From the NCBI GenBank assembly GCA_958496175.1, contig OY292275.1:15190001-15254000 (forward strand): DNA of 64,000 nt, given 5' to 3'. Positions 1-10,997 of the stretch are shown here, piece by piece. How positions within the stretch are numbered: position 1 is the stretch's first letter; each line of letters begins with the position of its first letter. Source of the stretch: Sisyra terminalis. Taxonomy: Eukaryota; Arthropoda; Insecta; Neuroptera; Sisyridae. Under the pieces are notes generated by a model. It searched no databases. It was not told the DNA's origin and worked only from the letters and a program-made list of their open reading frames with translations. Both the position numbers and the translations under genes were made by a program.

Positions 1-150
1 CTCAGTTGAGTCCAGATTGACCGGGGGGCCCGTTCCTTTCCTGAGAGTGAAGGTCACTTGGACTGATTTGGACTTATTGATAGTGATTTTCCATTTTTCA
101 GCCCAAATGCCCAGTAGGTTATTGTATTCATTTACGCGTAGGTTTTTTAA
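1..150 (-). mobile_element. Jockey-type LINE reverse-transcriptase fragment at window edge
   Basis: Read on the minus strand, this stretch is open and runs off the left edge of the window. It encodes WAEKWKITINKSKSVQVTFT followed by LRKGTGPPV. This is the block just after the catalytic FADD motif in Jockey-clade reverse transcriptases, and it aligns by eye with the equivalent block of the fragment at 50.7 kb (KWKIKINNAKSTHIMFTLRR). The frame stays open towards about position 200, but the residues there no longer look like RT, so the inner boundary is uncertain. It is the tail of an element continuing outside the window. Confidence 0.65.
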
Positions 151-199
151 ATCAGGCAACTCAATAGTCTCACATCGGGTTGTTCTTCTACGCACTTCT

Positions 200-1228
200 A
201 CACAATTTTTTCACATGTATCGGAGCATTGTTTTATAATCCGTTGAGAAAAATATATATTGACTTTATAAGGAAAACTTTCCTCTTGGAACAGCTAACTA
301 ATTTCAGGACAAATATAGTGCATTTGTACCTCCTTAGTTTTCCGTTTTGTTTTTCCACTTAAATATCATTTAAATGCAATATCTCATTATGTAGTTAGTA
401 GTTACGTTAAGGATGATTCTGCTTAATATTCTGTTCAATTTCAACGATAAAAATCATCCCTTATACTTTTTGTTTTTATGTCTCCACAAAAATTTCAATT
501 ATAATTTTAATACTCCTGGTTTTAGTAAAATAAGATTGAGGTGTATAATTTTTCGTTTGAATTAAAAAAAAAGAAGTTATGTTCTATTTTGAAGGGTTAT
601 TGATGTTTTTAAGGGTTATTAACCCTAAAAATTTTCATTATGGTTTTACAGTAATTATTTTTCTAACCCTTGTAATTCATATATTTCCCAGACAGGATGA
701 TACTAATGGTTATATTTATTTTTTGTTACAGTATTTGGTAAAGTCGCGAAAGAGGACGAAACGTTGTACGAAGATCGAATAAAATTCATTAAAACAGTAT
801 TTGATTTTTAATCCAAAAAATCCAGAAACGCCTTTTTATTTATATCTTTATCTTTCATGGTTAAGGAAAATTTGTGAGCATTATTTTTACACTAAAATCA
901 AATCGATATTCTCAGAAATATAGCGGTTTTTCTAAAAACTTAATTGAAAAATGAATATTTTGAAGGTAAGTTACAAAAGATACAGTGAGGGATGGTGTGG
1001 GTTACTAAGTAAGTAATATGTTTCCTTTATTTTTTTATTTTTGAATTTAATATCATTAGGAAAATCAAAGGGAACTAACACTGATCATATTTAATTATTT
1101 TTATTGGTAGAAATTAATAATCAAAAGAATATTTTAGATTTTATGAATTGGTATTAATCTTTAGAGTAATTGGTAAATTTTATAATTACAGATGATAAAA
1201 TTCAGATCTCAGATTTTATTTTTTTAAA
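200..1228. other. AT-rich DNA, no gene seen
   Basis: Very AT-rich sequence with homopolymer runs. The short frames here have no recognisable domain or coding-like base composition. Confidence 0.6.
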
Positions 1229-1518
1229 TAAGAAGACAATTCAGGTTGTTTAACATCGGTTTTTTTATTTAATATTTTTATTATTCAATTAGCTACGTTT
1301 CGTTACTTATCGTAACTTCATCAGGCTTCTTGATTATTTCAAGAATTTTATTATTCTAAATTCAATTAAATTTTATTAAATTTAAATTGAAAATATTTTA
1401 TTTTTGTGAATCAAGAAGCCTGATGAAGTTACGATCAGTAACGAAACGTAGCTAATTGAATAATAAAAATATTAAATAAAAAAACCGATCTTAAACAACC
1501 TGAATTGTCTTCTTATTT
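1229..1518. mobile_element. Fold-back element with hammerhead-like core in both arms
   Basis: The left arm (about 1229-1336) and right arm (about 1408-1518) are near-perfect reverse complements of roughly 107 bases around a 70-base AT-rich loop. The right arm reads CTGATGA (1420-1426), A, GTTAC, loop GATCA, GTAAC, GAAA (1443-1446). That is a hammerhead-type core with a perfect 5-bp stem II, although with one extra A between the core and the stem. The left arm holds the reverse complement. The same core recurs in the elements at 25.6-26.2 and 63.4-63.9 kb. No protein is encoded. Confidence 0.75.
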
Positions 1519-3090
1519 ATAATTGCAATTGGTGATTATGACTGATTCGTAAATGGTGAATACTTTTGACAATCAAGAACACCCTAGTAAGTTTTCAATA
1601 TAAAGCAAAGAAATAAATAAGCGCAAGGAAATCACAAATATTATCCATCTATATCCTCCCTTTTACAAAATTGGCAGGATAACGTTCGCCGAGCTCAGCT
1701 TGTTTATGATAAATACATAAAAAAACATTTATTTAAAGCTTTTAGGTTTTTGGTTTTAAATCAAAAGAAACAGATTAAATCATTGATATAAACATCCCGC
1801 AAAAACTACTGCTTAAATCTTCTTAATTTATTTTCTTTTATTCTTTATTCCTTGTTTGGCATTTATCGATAATAAAAATTGATTTGTGTTTTCTTTTTTA
1901 ATAACAAGCAAATATTTTTTTGAACGAATACAAGATAGCCTATAAGGTATCTTGCAGGTAGTAGATATCTAACGAAATGAAGATAAGTATGTTTAGTTTT
2001 CATGATGCTATACCATTTCATAAATGAAATAAAGGTGTATGGAGAAAAAAAACGGAACAGCTAAAGATCCAGCTCTTATAGATGAACTATGTAACGGGAC
2101 ACATTTACAAGTTACGTACTTCGTTAAAACAACATTTAAAGGCATTTTGAATATTCAAAAACCCTTAAGAAGTAATTTAAAGTCGTTTAAAGTTACAAAA
2201 GGCATTTCAAATGTAATGATTTCCAAATGCCTGTAAATGACTTCTTTTAACAGAGTATATTTTGACGAATATAAGAAGTATTTAAACCCGGCGAATTCAG
2301 AATGTGAATTCCACAACCTCTAAAACCAAGTTTGTTTAACCATCCGTGTTTAAAGATCAGATGTTTAACTGTCATATCAAATATTTTTATGCCGGGTAAT
2401 CAAAATAAATCGGGCGTAGATAGATAAAAAAATGGGGATTACATTGTTGACTACTGTGTTTTGAAATATTTAAGAATGATTTTTTTTTGTCTAGCAGACA
2501 AAGTTACGAGTTTCAGCTGGCATATAAAATAACTTATTAATTTAAGAATTTGAAACCAAAATTACAATTTATCGATGTTGTTGGTATCTCAATAAATTTT
2601 TAAAAAATACAAGAGAAAGTACAAAATTCAGAGCTGAAAAAGCATTCTTTATTTTTTGTATTAAAAATAAAAAAAATAAAACTTTAAAGAGATCATAAAT
2701 TTTATAATTAGATTATCGGCAGGCTTCTGTTAAATATGTTCCAAATTTACTTTAAATCGAACATAAACATAAAGCCTCAGTACTAACATTCCGAAGTAAA
2801 CAATTACGAAACTGAACATTTCAGATAATTTGTATTCCTACATTCTCTGCTATTATGACACTAAAAAATTATTCCGTGAACTTTCAACTGATTAAAATCA
2901 ATTAGAATCATCAACAAATCACAATTTTCAACATTTTAGAAATCCAATTAAATATTCGTTAGATTCAGACGTTTAAATAAATCATTTTGTTAAATGGCTA
3001 AAATTTTTCAGCCTTGAAAGTGGCAAGTTTTTATTTAATCGTTTGTATTAAAATATCAAATCAGTAGTGAAAATCTTGATCATCGATCTA
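1519..3090. other. AT-rich DNA, no gene seen
   Basis: No supported coding region. A 65-codon frame at 2039-2236 has no family resemblance and no splice context. Confidence 0.55.
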
Positions 3091-3520
3091 GTTGGACAGA
3101 GGTAGGTGAATTTCGCAGAATTCCGCAAAAATCTTGCACCCAAACCGGCATCGAACAATCAGACCCATAAAATCGATTTAAAGACATTGTAATTTAAATG
3201 ACGTTGCGGGACGAAAAGACGAGATCTTTTTCTTACGGTAATTATTTTAGCATTAATTTTATTGGTCGTTACTGTTAATTACATTTGTAGTTTTTATTGC
3301 AGTTGAATATGGCAATTATGTAAACGAACGCCAAACATTTCTTGACACTTGAAAGTAAGAAAAAAAGATTCAAGGATTTCGGCTGGTTTTTTCGTACCAC
3401 CTTTGCCATTTGAACGAGAAGAGGCTGAGGAATCTTTTGGAAGCGGTAATGTGGGTCAAAGCTCCGCTTTTGTTAGAATCGGTGGCGGTTAAGTCTCTAT
3501 ATTGTGTCAAAAATAAGTTG
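3090..3520. other. GC-richer non-coding stretch of unknown role
   Basis: Base composition rises above the surrounding DNA, with CpG-containing segments around 3110-3230 and 3370-3500. No frame gives a convincing protein. It lies 0.4 kb upstream of the small ORF pair at 3.9 kb, so it could hold regulatory or untranslated sequence for that locus. This is inferred from composition only. Confidence 0.3.
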
Positions 3521-3907
3521 TGATTCGGAATTTATTCTTGGAGTTTTATTTTATTACGCCATCGCTATTTAGGTTGTTGAAGTCACTGGGTTTTAAATGT
3601 TTTAAATGCGTATTTTATTTATAAAATGAAAATGTATTAAAATAATTTGATTTATGCCGTAATTGATTCAAATGGTAGCGTTTCACAGACAAAGCGGAAA
3701 TTATAAATCTATAGTTTTATTTTTATGGATGATTTTTTTTTTGTTTGCAAATGTTTTGCACATGGATGCATTAAATCTGTTGTAGAGGTTTCTGGAATCT
3801 CAAAAAGGCTTGGCATGCCAAAAATATCCAGTTTGCAGAGATTGGGAATGTCATGAATGTGACAGTAGGGCGTTGGTTCGTCCCGAATTCAGGAGTTCAA
3901 TTGAATT

Positions 3908-4254
3908 ATGGAACTTTTTCTTACTTGTAACAATGCAATGACAAGACGTGCTCTACCACTTTGCACTGCAATTGTGCTAATGGCTGTAGTTGCCGGAGGA
4001 TTAGAACCAGTCGCTAATGACGGCGTCGTTTCCATTTTTCCGGTGGTATCCATTGAAGATTTTTGGGAAAATTTACACAAAACACAAACACTAAAAATTT
4101 GATTAGAAGTCTCGTTTCTAATGGTACAAATCACATTGGGAACACAAATTCGTTAACGCTAAATTCTAATGGTGAAGTTTTTCGTTGTAACAATTGGCAG
4201 TTGACGTGTGCGATTGTTGTGGGCGGCTTAATCTTAAGTTTGCTCACCGCCTGA
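3908..4254 (+). CDS. Small secreted/GPI-like protein split over two overlapping frames
   Basis: I do not recognise this family. The first frame (3908-4102, with an internal Met at 3938 giving a better signal peptide) starts MTRRALPLCTAIVLMAVVAG, a typical basic plus hydrophobic signal sequence. It continues through an acidic segment ending in VSIEDFWENLHK. The second frame is open from 4057 to the stop at 4252-4254. It carries an N-glycosylation-type NGT site and ends exactly on the hydrophobic stretch CAIVVGGLILSLLTA, like a GPI-attachment signal or a membrane anchor. The frames overlap for about 43 bases and are related by a -1 shift. Within the overlap, A AAT TTA (4069-4075) sits in the correct register for -1 slippage. 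A fused product would be about 105 residues from the inner Met. A sequencing indel or a decayed gene is the simpler explanation. No intron with matching phase was found. Confidence 0.4.
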
Positions 4255-4460
4255 GCCGGACTTGCACTGAATCGCGTAGATCGCGACACCGCGAACAACT
4301 CGCGGATCAACCAAAGCCTCGTCCAACAACATTTTCTATATAACCAGAAGAAAAATTGTTTTTAGCCAGTCAGTCTCACCTCTCTCTACACAATTTGTCC
4401 GTCTCCGGTCCCAATACATATGCGTTCTATAAATACATAAAAGTACAGGTTTGTCTCAAT
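4255..4460. other. CpG-rich spacer between two convergent candidate ORFs
   Basis: The stretch from 4255 to 4330 is unusually CpG-rich for this window (several TCGCG/CGCGG words), then composition drops. No coding frame is supported. It may be 3' UTR of the upstream plus-strand ORF. Confidence 0.3.
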
Positions 4461-4886
4461 TCAACATTCATTGCTTGAATGACCGCCGAAGACATCGCAT
4501 GGAGCAGCAACGCCATCCGGAGACACAATAAACGGCACGCAATTGATCTCATTACCATCAGTCCATTTAATTGAAAACGGAATAAATGAAATTCGATATT
4601 GCACAAGGTAAGGCATTAAACGAACCAATAAAAGGAAAACAAATTGGACAGATATACATATGTGTTGGAAATGGTTAAGCAAATACGTTTGTAAATCAGG
4701 CCATAATGTTTTAGTCGTCATCATCGGAAAATCTATTTTCAGAGACGGGAGGCTTATGTAAATATTCAATAAATTGGCCACACACATTAACACATTAGTA
4801 ATAAATGCCAATGTTTTCGACACAGTTTCCATCGGAACCGAAAAAAAAATGGAAATTGGGCGCCGCATATTTGCGAAACTTTGCAA
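4461..4886 (-). CDS. Unrecognised 141-residue hydrophobic ORF
   Basis: An uninterrupted minus-strand frame with coding-like codon choice, better than the surrounding AT-rich DNA. An internal Met (METVSKTLAF) at about 4830 is a possible real start. It has two membrane-like segments, one around TLAFITNVLMCVANLLNIYI and one around ICISVQFVFLLLVRLMPYLV, and a polar C-terminus with several Cys (PDGVAAPCDVFGGHSSNEC). I cannot match it to a family. It could be a small membrane protein, one exon of a larger receptor-like gene, or chance. It faces the ORF pair at 3908-4254 tail to tail. Confidence 0.33.
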   Translation of the reverse strand: MQSFANMRRPISIFFSVPMETVSKTLAFITNVLMCVANLLNIYISLPSLKIDFPMMTTKTLWPDLQTYLLNHFQHICISVQFVFLLLVRLMPYLVQYRISFIPFSIKWTDGNEINCVPFIVSPDGVAAPCDVFGGHSSNEC

Positions 4887-5210
4887 AATTTCGCCAAATT
4901 TTGCAAGACGTGATGAATAAGATTTAGCTATCTAAATGAATACTATATGAATGAGATTTTAGAGTTTACTCCTATAATATGAGATATATACAGATATTAT
5001 CATAAAACATTAACTGTTTTTATTTTCTTGAGGAAAGTAAACAATAGGATAGACTTTTTTATTATTTGAAAACTAAGGAAATTGTATAACATATATTTTT
5101 CATTAAAACTCTAAGCTGATGGTCAATAATAAATTGACAATATGCAAATATTTTTGTATTTTATTTCATATTAAATTTTAGGAGTGATGCATAATAATAA
5201 TACCACAGAT
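4887..5210. other. AT-rich DNA, no gene seen
   Basis: No supported feature. Confidence 0.5.
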
Positions 5211-5329
5211 TAAAGGCGTCACCCGCCTGTAGACTAGAATTATAGATGCAATTTAGATTTCAAAAAAATATATATTAATATACCAAAGAAAAGTAAGTGA
5301 ATCATTAGCACTTAGCAGTTATAGAGCGA

Positions 5330-5410
5330 TCCAATACTACTTGATGATCACTGAGGAAGATTGCTTGGCAATCGAAATACGTATTTGGGCAAATACGTCA
5401 GTAATATATC
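5330..5410 (+). mobile_element. Degenerate hammerhead-like repeat end
   Basis: The sequence CTGAGGA (5351-5357), A, then GATTGC, TTG, GCAATC and GAAA forms a perfect 6-bp stem II hairpin between a CTGANGA box and a GAAA box. This is the same layout as the fold-back elements at 1.3 and 63.8 kb, with one core substitution (T to G). Flanking arms were not found, so this looks like a solitary remnant of a Penelope-type terminal repeat. Confidence 0.45.
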
Positions 5411-5449
5411 GCACCCGTTGTAGAATAAAAGTAGAACTCAAAAATTAAA

Positions 5450-8400
5450 CTTGTCGGAAAATTATTAATAAAAGTTTTATTTTATCATTTTCACTAGTTA
5501 CTCCAATAAAGAAACACCCAGCTTAAGTGGTGGAGGAGCAAACTAGAGTTATCCTCCTATTTTACGTACAAAATAGGCAGCTTCCTCACTGTAAAATTGT
5601 TGCTCAAAACTTGCAATTTTTGAGATGTAACTCTATTTTATGACAGGTGTGATATTTGTTTGAACTTTTGTTCAAATTCATGTTTACTGTTTACTTCTGT
5701 AAATTATATTACATAAATAAGATTACAATATATTTTATATATGTTTAAACAGTAAAAGAGAGCAGTTATTTTATACTTTTTTTCAATAATCTAAAATGTA
5801 TAGCTTTTAGAATATTTTCAATGTTTATTAAATCTTTGGGGCTACTGTTTCTGCTTGCCGCTCTTTAGCATACTCATGTAATATGTGTCTTATGATTTAT
5901 TTTTTGATTATTTTAAACACTAAAAATAGCCAACAACATTTAATGAAGCTTATCTAAAATATTAAATGACTAATTTTAAATAAAGGTTTTTGATATTGAC
6001 TTAAAAAAATAGATTGTCATATCATAATTCAAGAGGTATTTAACCGATATTGGCATCTATTGGAATTATTTTATCGAAATAAATAATGCTATCTTATAGT
6101 ATTATTTTTAAGTTATCGTGAACTTTAAAAAGAACTAACTTTTAAATATCAATTTTAAATAACCTCCCCATCGTTAAACATCTATTTTAATATGGTTTAT
6201 AATTGCAATACTAAAATAGTAGGTGTGACTACTATATATTAGTAGGTCAGTTTTTTGTTAGAAATATTGTGATTACTATATTAAATAATGTGCAATTTTT
6301 ATATTTGGTGTTTTTCGTATCATATTATCTTATCGTAAACTCGCTCGCTTCGTTGGACAAACTATAAAAATAAGACTAAAAATATAGTTGGAACATTTTT
6401 ATCGCATTTTTAAAGAAATTGTTTAGCAACTAAGTTCAGAGTAAAAATTTAATATAGTTTTTATATTTAAATTCTTTTACTTATTAAAACTTATAACCTA
6501 CGTAATTTCATGGTTGGTTTTGATGCAGTATAGAAAGAAAAACTTCAAAATAGTATCTTCATATAAAGAACCACTCACTTAAAGTACCTCTTTATATACT
6601 ACATACTCCAAATTTGCCCTTCTCGAACAGGCTACATAAAACTGAGCTTATGGGAAGCAGTCCCTTACAAATCGATTCCTGCAGCTTTCAGTGGTTCATC
6701 TTGTACTTTATTTATTTTCAAAGCGAAATAATAAATATAAGGGGAAACTACAGTCTTTTAAATTCGAATGGATATTGTGACGGTATGAGTGGTGTCCTTT
6801 AACGGATTAAGATTTCGTGGAAGCATTACTGGAGCACTCCCCTTCAGGATAAATGTATGAGACGAAAGATCAGCTGAATTAAGTGAGTTAAGAAACACCA
6901 CAGGATAGTTTATAACATCATTCGTATGCAAAAAAGGTACATAGAACTACACTGGTCAATAATTTTTTTCCCTTTACAGTGATAATATTTTTGCTTCTCT
7001 TTCAAATTCAAACGAAAAATTTATTCAATTTTTATAATCGCTTAATGTTTCGTGTTTAGCAGCACTTTAAAACTTTGATTATTATATTTCAAATTTGGAT
7101 TGTTGATCAGGACACATGTTATCCCATATAAACTTTGTCACCCCTTTTCACTATAGAATTATCAAATATCGGCATCATATAAGGAATACACTTTTCACAT
7201 TTTACATTTCTGCGAACAGTGGCTTAGTTGTGCGTTGATTCATCAACCAATCAGGATAAAAAAAATTACATAAAGATTATTTAATTTTTGTAGTTGTTAA
7301 AAAATAAAATAAATTTATAAAGGAATCAATCGAAATAGAAACGATTTCTGACTATCGACGACTAACGCAGCATCACTGTTGAAATAATTGCCTACAAATA
7401 TCAAAGAACTTAATATCGAGCAGAATAATATTGAATATATTGATTGATTTTAGCTTCAAGATCATTTATGAATGTAATTAAATATAACTCATGGCATATT
7501 AAACGTAAATTTCAAAGATCAAAAACATAAACTGAATAAATTTTCAGTTTTTATTAATAGATTGTACCGATTGTGCAAGCGAAAGTAAAATCTCATGTGG
7601 CCTATATACTAAAAGATGGGACACTTGACTAATAAATATGATTTATAGTTATATAATAAAAATTTCGCAAATAAAATAGATTAAGATGCAAGAAAATGAA
7701 GATCATTTGTAAATCATTTATCGTTCATCATATTTTTAAGATCAAGAGTTGATAAGAAAATGAAATACAATAAATTCGCTTACATCTAAATTTAAAAAAA
7801 TAATGTCTTCTATAAACTTTACATGGTTTGCTTGGACTATACCTACTTTTCTTTTCTACCTGCTTTTCTACATTATACTAATTACATATTTTTGGTAATG
7901 AATATAAAAAGATTATCTAATGTGAGTTTTTGCTTGTCTTTGAATCATTCTAATATTTTGGTTGAAACATCTGTTATTTTTGACGACATATGTGATTGAA
8001 AAAAATTAAATATTTTCTTCTTTTATTTTAAAAATAATATTTTAATATAAATTCAGACATTTTTTAAAACGATGGTTAGATTTAAGAGAGTTTTTGGATA
8101 GACTTTTAGGTTTGTGAAATTATGTTTTGTTTTAATCAATTCCCTATCAAATCTAAAAAAAATTCAAAGCATAATTCAGGATTTGTGTAATCTAGTCTAA
8201 GTTGTATAGTTCCGAAATTTTTCATTCCAATTATATGGTGAAAAGGAAGTTTTAGAGTAAAAAATTCTATTATCAACAGGTTTTTTTTAAATTTATTTAT
8301 TTCATGGTAAGTTTTTCAAATCTACTTTTAAAACTTTAGGACTCTAGAAGTTCAATATCGGGTAAGCCGATAGCATTGTATGCTTTTGAGATTCAACTAG

Positions 8401-9364
8401 GACTAAAATATAAAATTTAGAAAATACTGGTTTGAACCAGCTGCAGAGTCAAACTAGTTTGTTCAAATTTATCATTGATTCAGCATACAATATAACGGTC
8501 CACATATAATCGACCATGAGCGCTAAAAATTTTTTTGCAGAAAGAAAGCTTTTTCCGGAGAGGAGGAGATAAATAATTTCCCGAGTTTTCTGTTTATTAC
8601 AGAAAATCCTAAAAATCAATCATCTTTGATGATTGATTTTGATAGTTGATCTAAAATTAAAAGAAACACTTATTTTCAATGTGTATTTGACAGACTGGAT
8701 ATTTCATTTTCATTTCGGTAATAAACAATAAAATTAAGAATTTTCAAATATCAAAGGAGTAGCAATTGCTCGAATTCTTATACGTTTATAAATACTATCA
8801 ACGTCTATGGCAGCTACCATGGATATATGGAAGAGTATAAAAGTATATGTAATATAGGAAAATTGTCATGATATATTTTTTCGTAACTTTTAAAAAATAT
8901 ATCTCCATAGATACTTCTTTAAGATTTAAATTTCAGAGCTTTAACTGGTTATTACTATAAAGGTCAGTATTTTCACATCTAGATAATGATATTTATCTTT
9001 CAGATAATGTTTTATTTGGAGAATAAAGAAAACATGCCTATTTTCACCTTAAAATAATAATATGTATAGAATAAATGTGTAGGATTCATTTAGCAAAAAA
9101 ATTGTGTCTATTAAATAGCTATCCGATGAGTAGGGTTTATTTATCCCTGAGTGAAAATCTCGGCCATTAAAAATATAACTAAAAATCAACAAGGAAAATA
9201 CACCTACTACTTTTAGGCTTTTTACATTAAAATAATAATTTATCTTTTAGCTTAGATGTTATCTGCAGGTTAGAAAAAACATGTGAATTTTCACCGAAGA
9301 ATAACGTTATATGTAGGATTAATATAACAGATAATTTATAAACTATTAACCACCTTTAGAATAT
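5450..9364. other. Gene-free AT-rich interval
   Basis: About 3.9 kb with no supported gene. All frames are short and composed of AT-rich codons. Confidence 0.5.
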
Positions 9365-9427
9365 TGTAACAGAAAGGGACAAAGTCTGTCTCTCTCTTTG
9401 TGCCATGCCAGCATGCGATTGGCTGAG

Positions 9428-9484
<57 letters not shown>

Positions 9485-9846
9485 ACCAATGCGAATGCAC
9501 ATATAGATCATTCTCGAAACGTCTAGGAAGTGATGGAACATTGGAGTGCATTCTAGAATGTTGGGTTGCCGGTATATAAGGCGCTCAGTCAAGCCAGTTG
9601 ACAGTTCTGTACGGAAGTTCAGATTTGAATTTCCGTTACAACAAAGCGATTTTTATAATGATTTCGATTGAAAAGTAATTATTGTCATTTAAGTGATTGT
9701 TTTGACAAGTGTAATTGTGGAATAAAAAGTGTATACAAGTGTTATAAAAAAAAAGATTGTTAAGTGTGAAAGTGATTATTTATTTCCAAAAGAAATTTAA
9801 GAACGAATAACGACATCTCAATACAGTTTTGAGACGTCACGTTACA
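9365..9846 (+). mobile_element. Solo LTR, copy 1, with internal (TC)n expansion
   Basis: Starts TGTAACAG and ends GACGTCACGTTACA, with ATAT flanking both sides as a 4-bp target-site duplication. It is clearly homologous along its length to 34619-35060. It contains a TATA box (GGTATATAAGG near 9572), downstream start-region sequence and an AATAAA signal, as expected for U3-R-U5. No internal retrotransposon sequence follows, so it is a solo LTR left by recombination. The family is probably Ty3/gypsy-like, judged from the TGTAAC...TTACA ends and 4-bp duplication. That assignment is inference. Confidence 0.8.
9433..9482. repeat. (TC)n microsatellite
   Basis: About 25 uninterrupted TC units inside the solo LTR. 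The related LTR at 34.6 kb has only a few interrupted units at the same place, so the array expanded in this copy. Confidence 0.95.
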
Positions 9847-9849
9847 ATA

Positions 9850-10997
9850 TAGTCTATCTATCTTTGAGTGAAAGTACCAAACTTTAAAGAACTTTAAGTT
9901 AGTACCAAGTTTATAAAAATATAATTACAAATTGAAATTATAAAAAAAGTCATAATTTAAATTAAAAATCTATTTCCTTGATCTTTTGCTATATTTTTAA
10001 ACCTATTCCCCTTAATTTATTATATATTCACAACTCAAAATAGAACTGACTAAGATATGTGAACTAAGATTGCGAAAAAATGATCTGTGTATTACTAAAT
10101 TTCAAGTTGGCCGTTAAATTAAACCGGAACATATAACTCAAAAAAATAATTCATCATATAAATCAGGGCTGAGATATATACTGACGCATTCAAATAAAAT
10201 TATAGTTAATACTTATAATAATTAATGCAATATTTCGTCAAAAAAGTAACAATCTTTTAACTCTCAACTTCCACAATAACTTACCTTTTTCGCTACATGT
10301 GTAATCTTATATTTCATAAACCAATAAAAGCTACAAACCATGCGAAAATTAAATATAAAATAAGCGGTGAATAAAAAAAAATCATAAAGTTTTAATAAAA
10401 ACGTAATTTATTTTCACAAACTGTTAGTTTCGTAACTAAAAAGAAATAAAAATAATCATAAAAGCTATATAAAGAGATAATATAAACTCTTTCAACATTT
10501 TATCCAATAAATAAATAGCAACAATATTTTACCATAACTATAACATACATTTATTTATAAAACTTATCATTGCAAAAATTTGGACTATGTAATATAAACT
10601 TCCTCATTCAAACGGTTTTGCTTAGCAAAAAAAAGAACTATTTTTGTGACTTAATGAGTTTTGTGATCTCAATATGAAATTTATTACCTTTTATCCATCA
10701 TTATTTTTAAACAAAAAGCAAGTTGTCCTCTTTAATTTTTAAGAGGAATCAAATTCAGCTGGCACACAAAATATGTTATGTAATTGGAAAAAACAAGTGA
10801 TATTGAAAATTGGCTGCCAGACAAAACTATCCATTTTGAGCTTTTCGATTGTAATGGCACAACACTTTAATGCTATTATATTATTGATTTGAATGAGACA
10901 TGAAATGATTGAAATAAAATATCACTGGATGCAATAAAATTTACATAATCAATATAAATTCCAAAAAGCGAAATGTCAGCCAAATACATGGTGAGAA
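9850..10997. other. 3' flank of the SESTD1-like gene
   Basis: AT-rich DNA without a coding region. On the minus strand it contains the 3' UTR of the SESTD1-like gene. Confidence 0.5.
10680..10685 (-). terminator. Candidate polyadenylation signal AATAAA
   Basis: Minus-strand AATAAA about 310 bases downstream of the SESTD1-like stop codon. In such AT-rich DNA other hexamers occur further downstream, so the actual site is uncertain. Confidence 0.35.

Noticed and set aside
9336..9592. Minus-strand frames with Arg-Glu repeats (RERERE)
   Set aside because: Translation of the (TC)n microsatellite inside the solo LTR.
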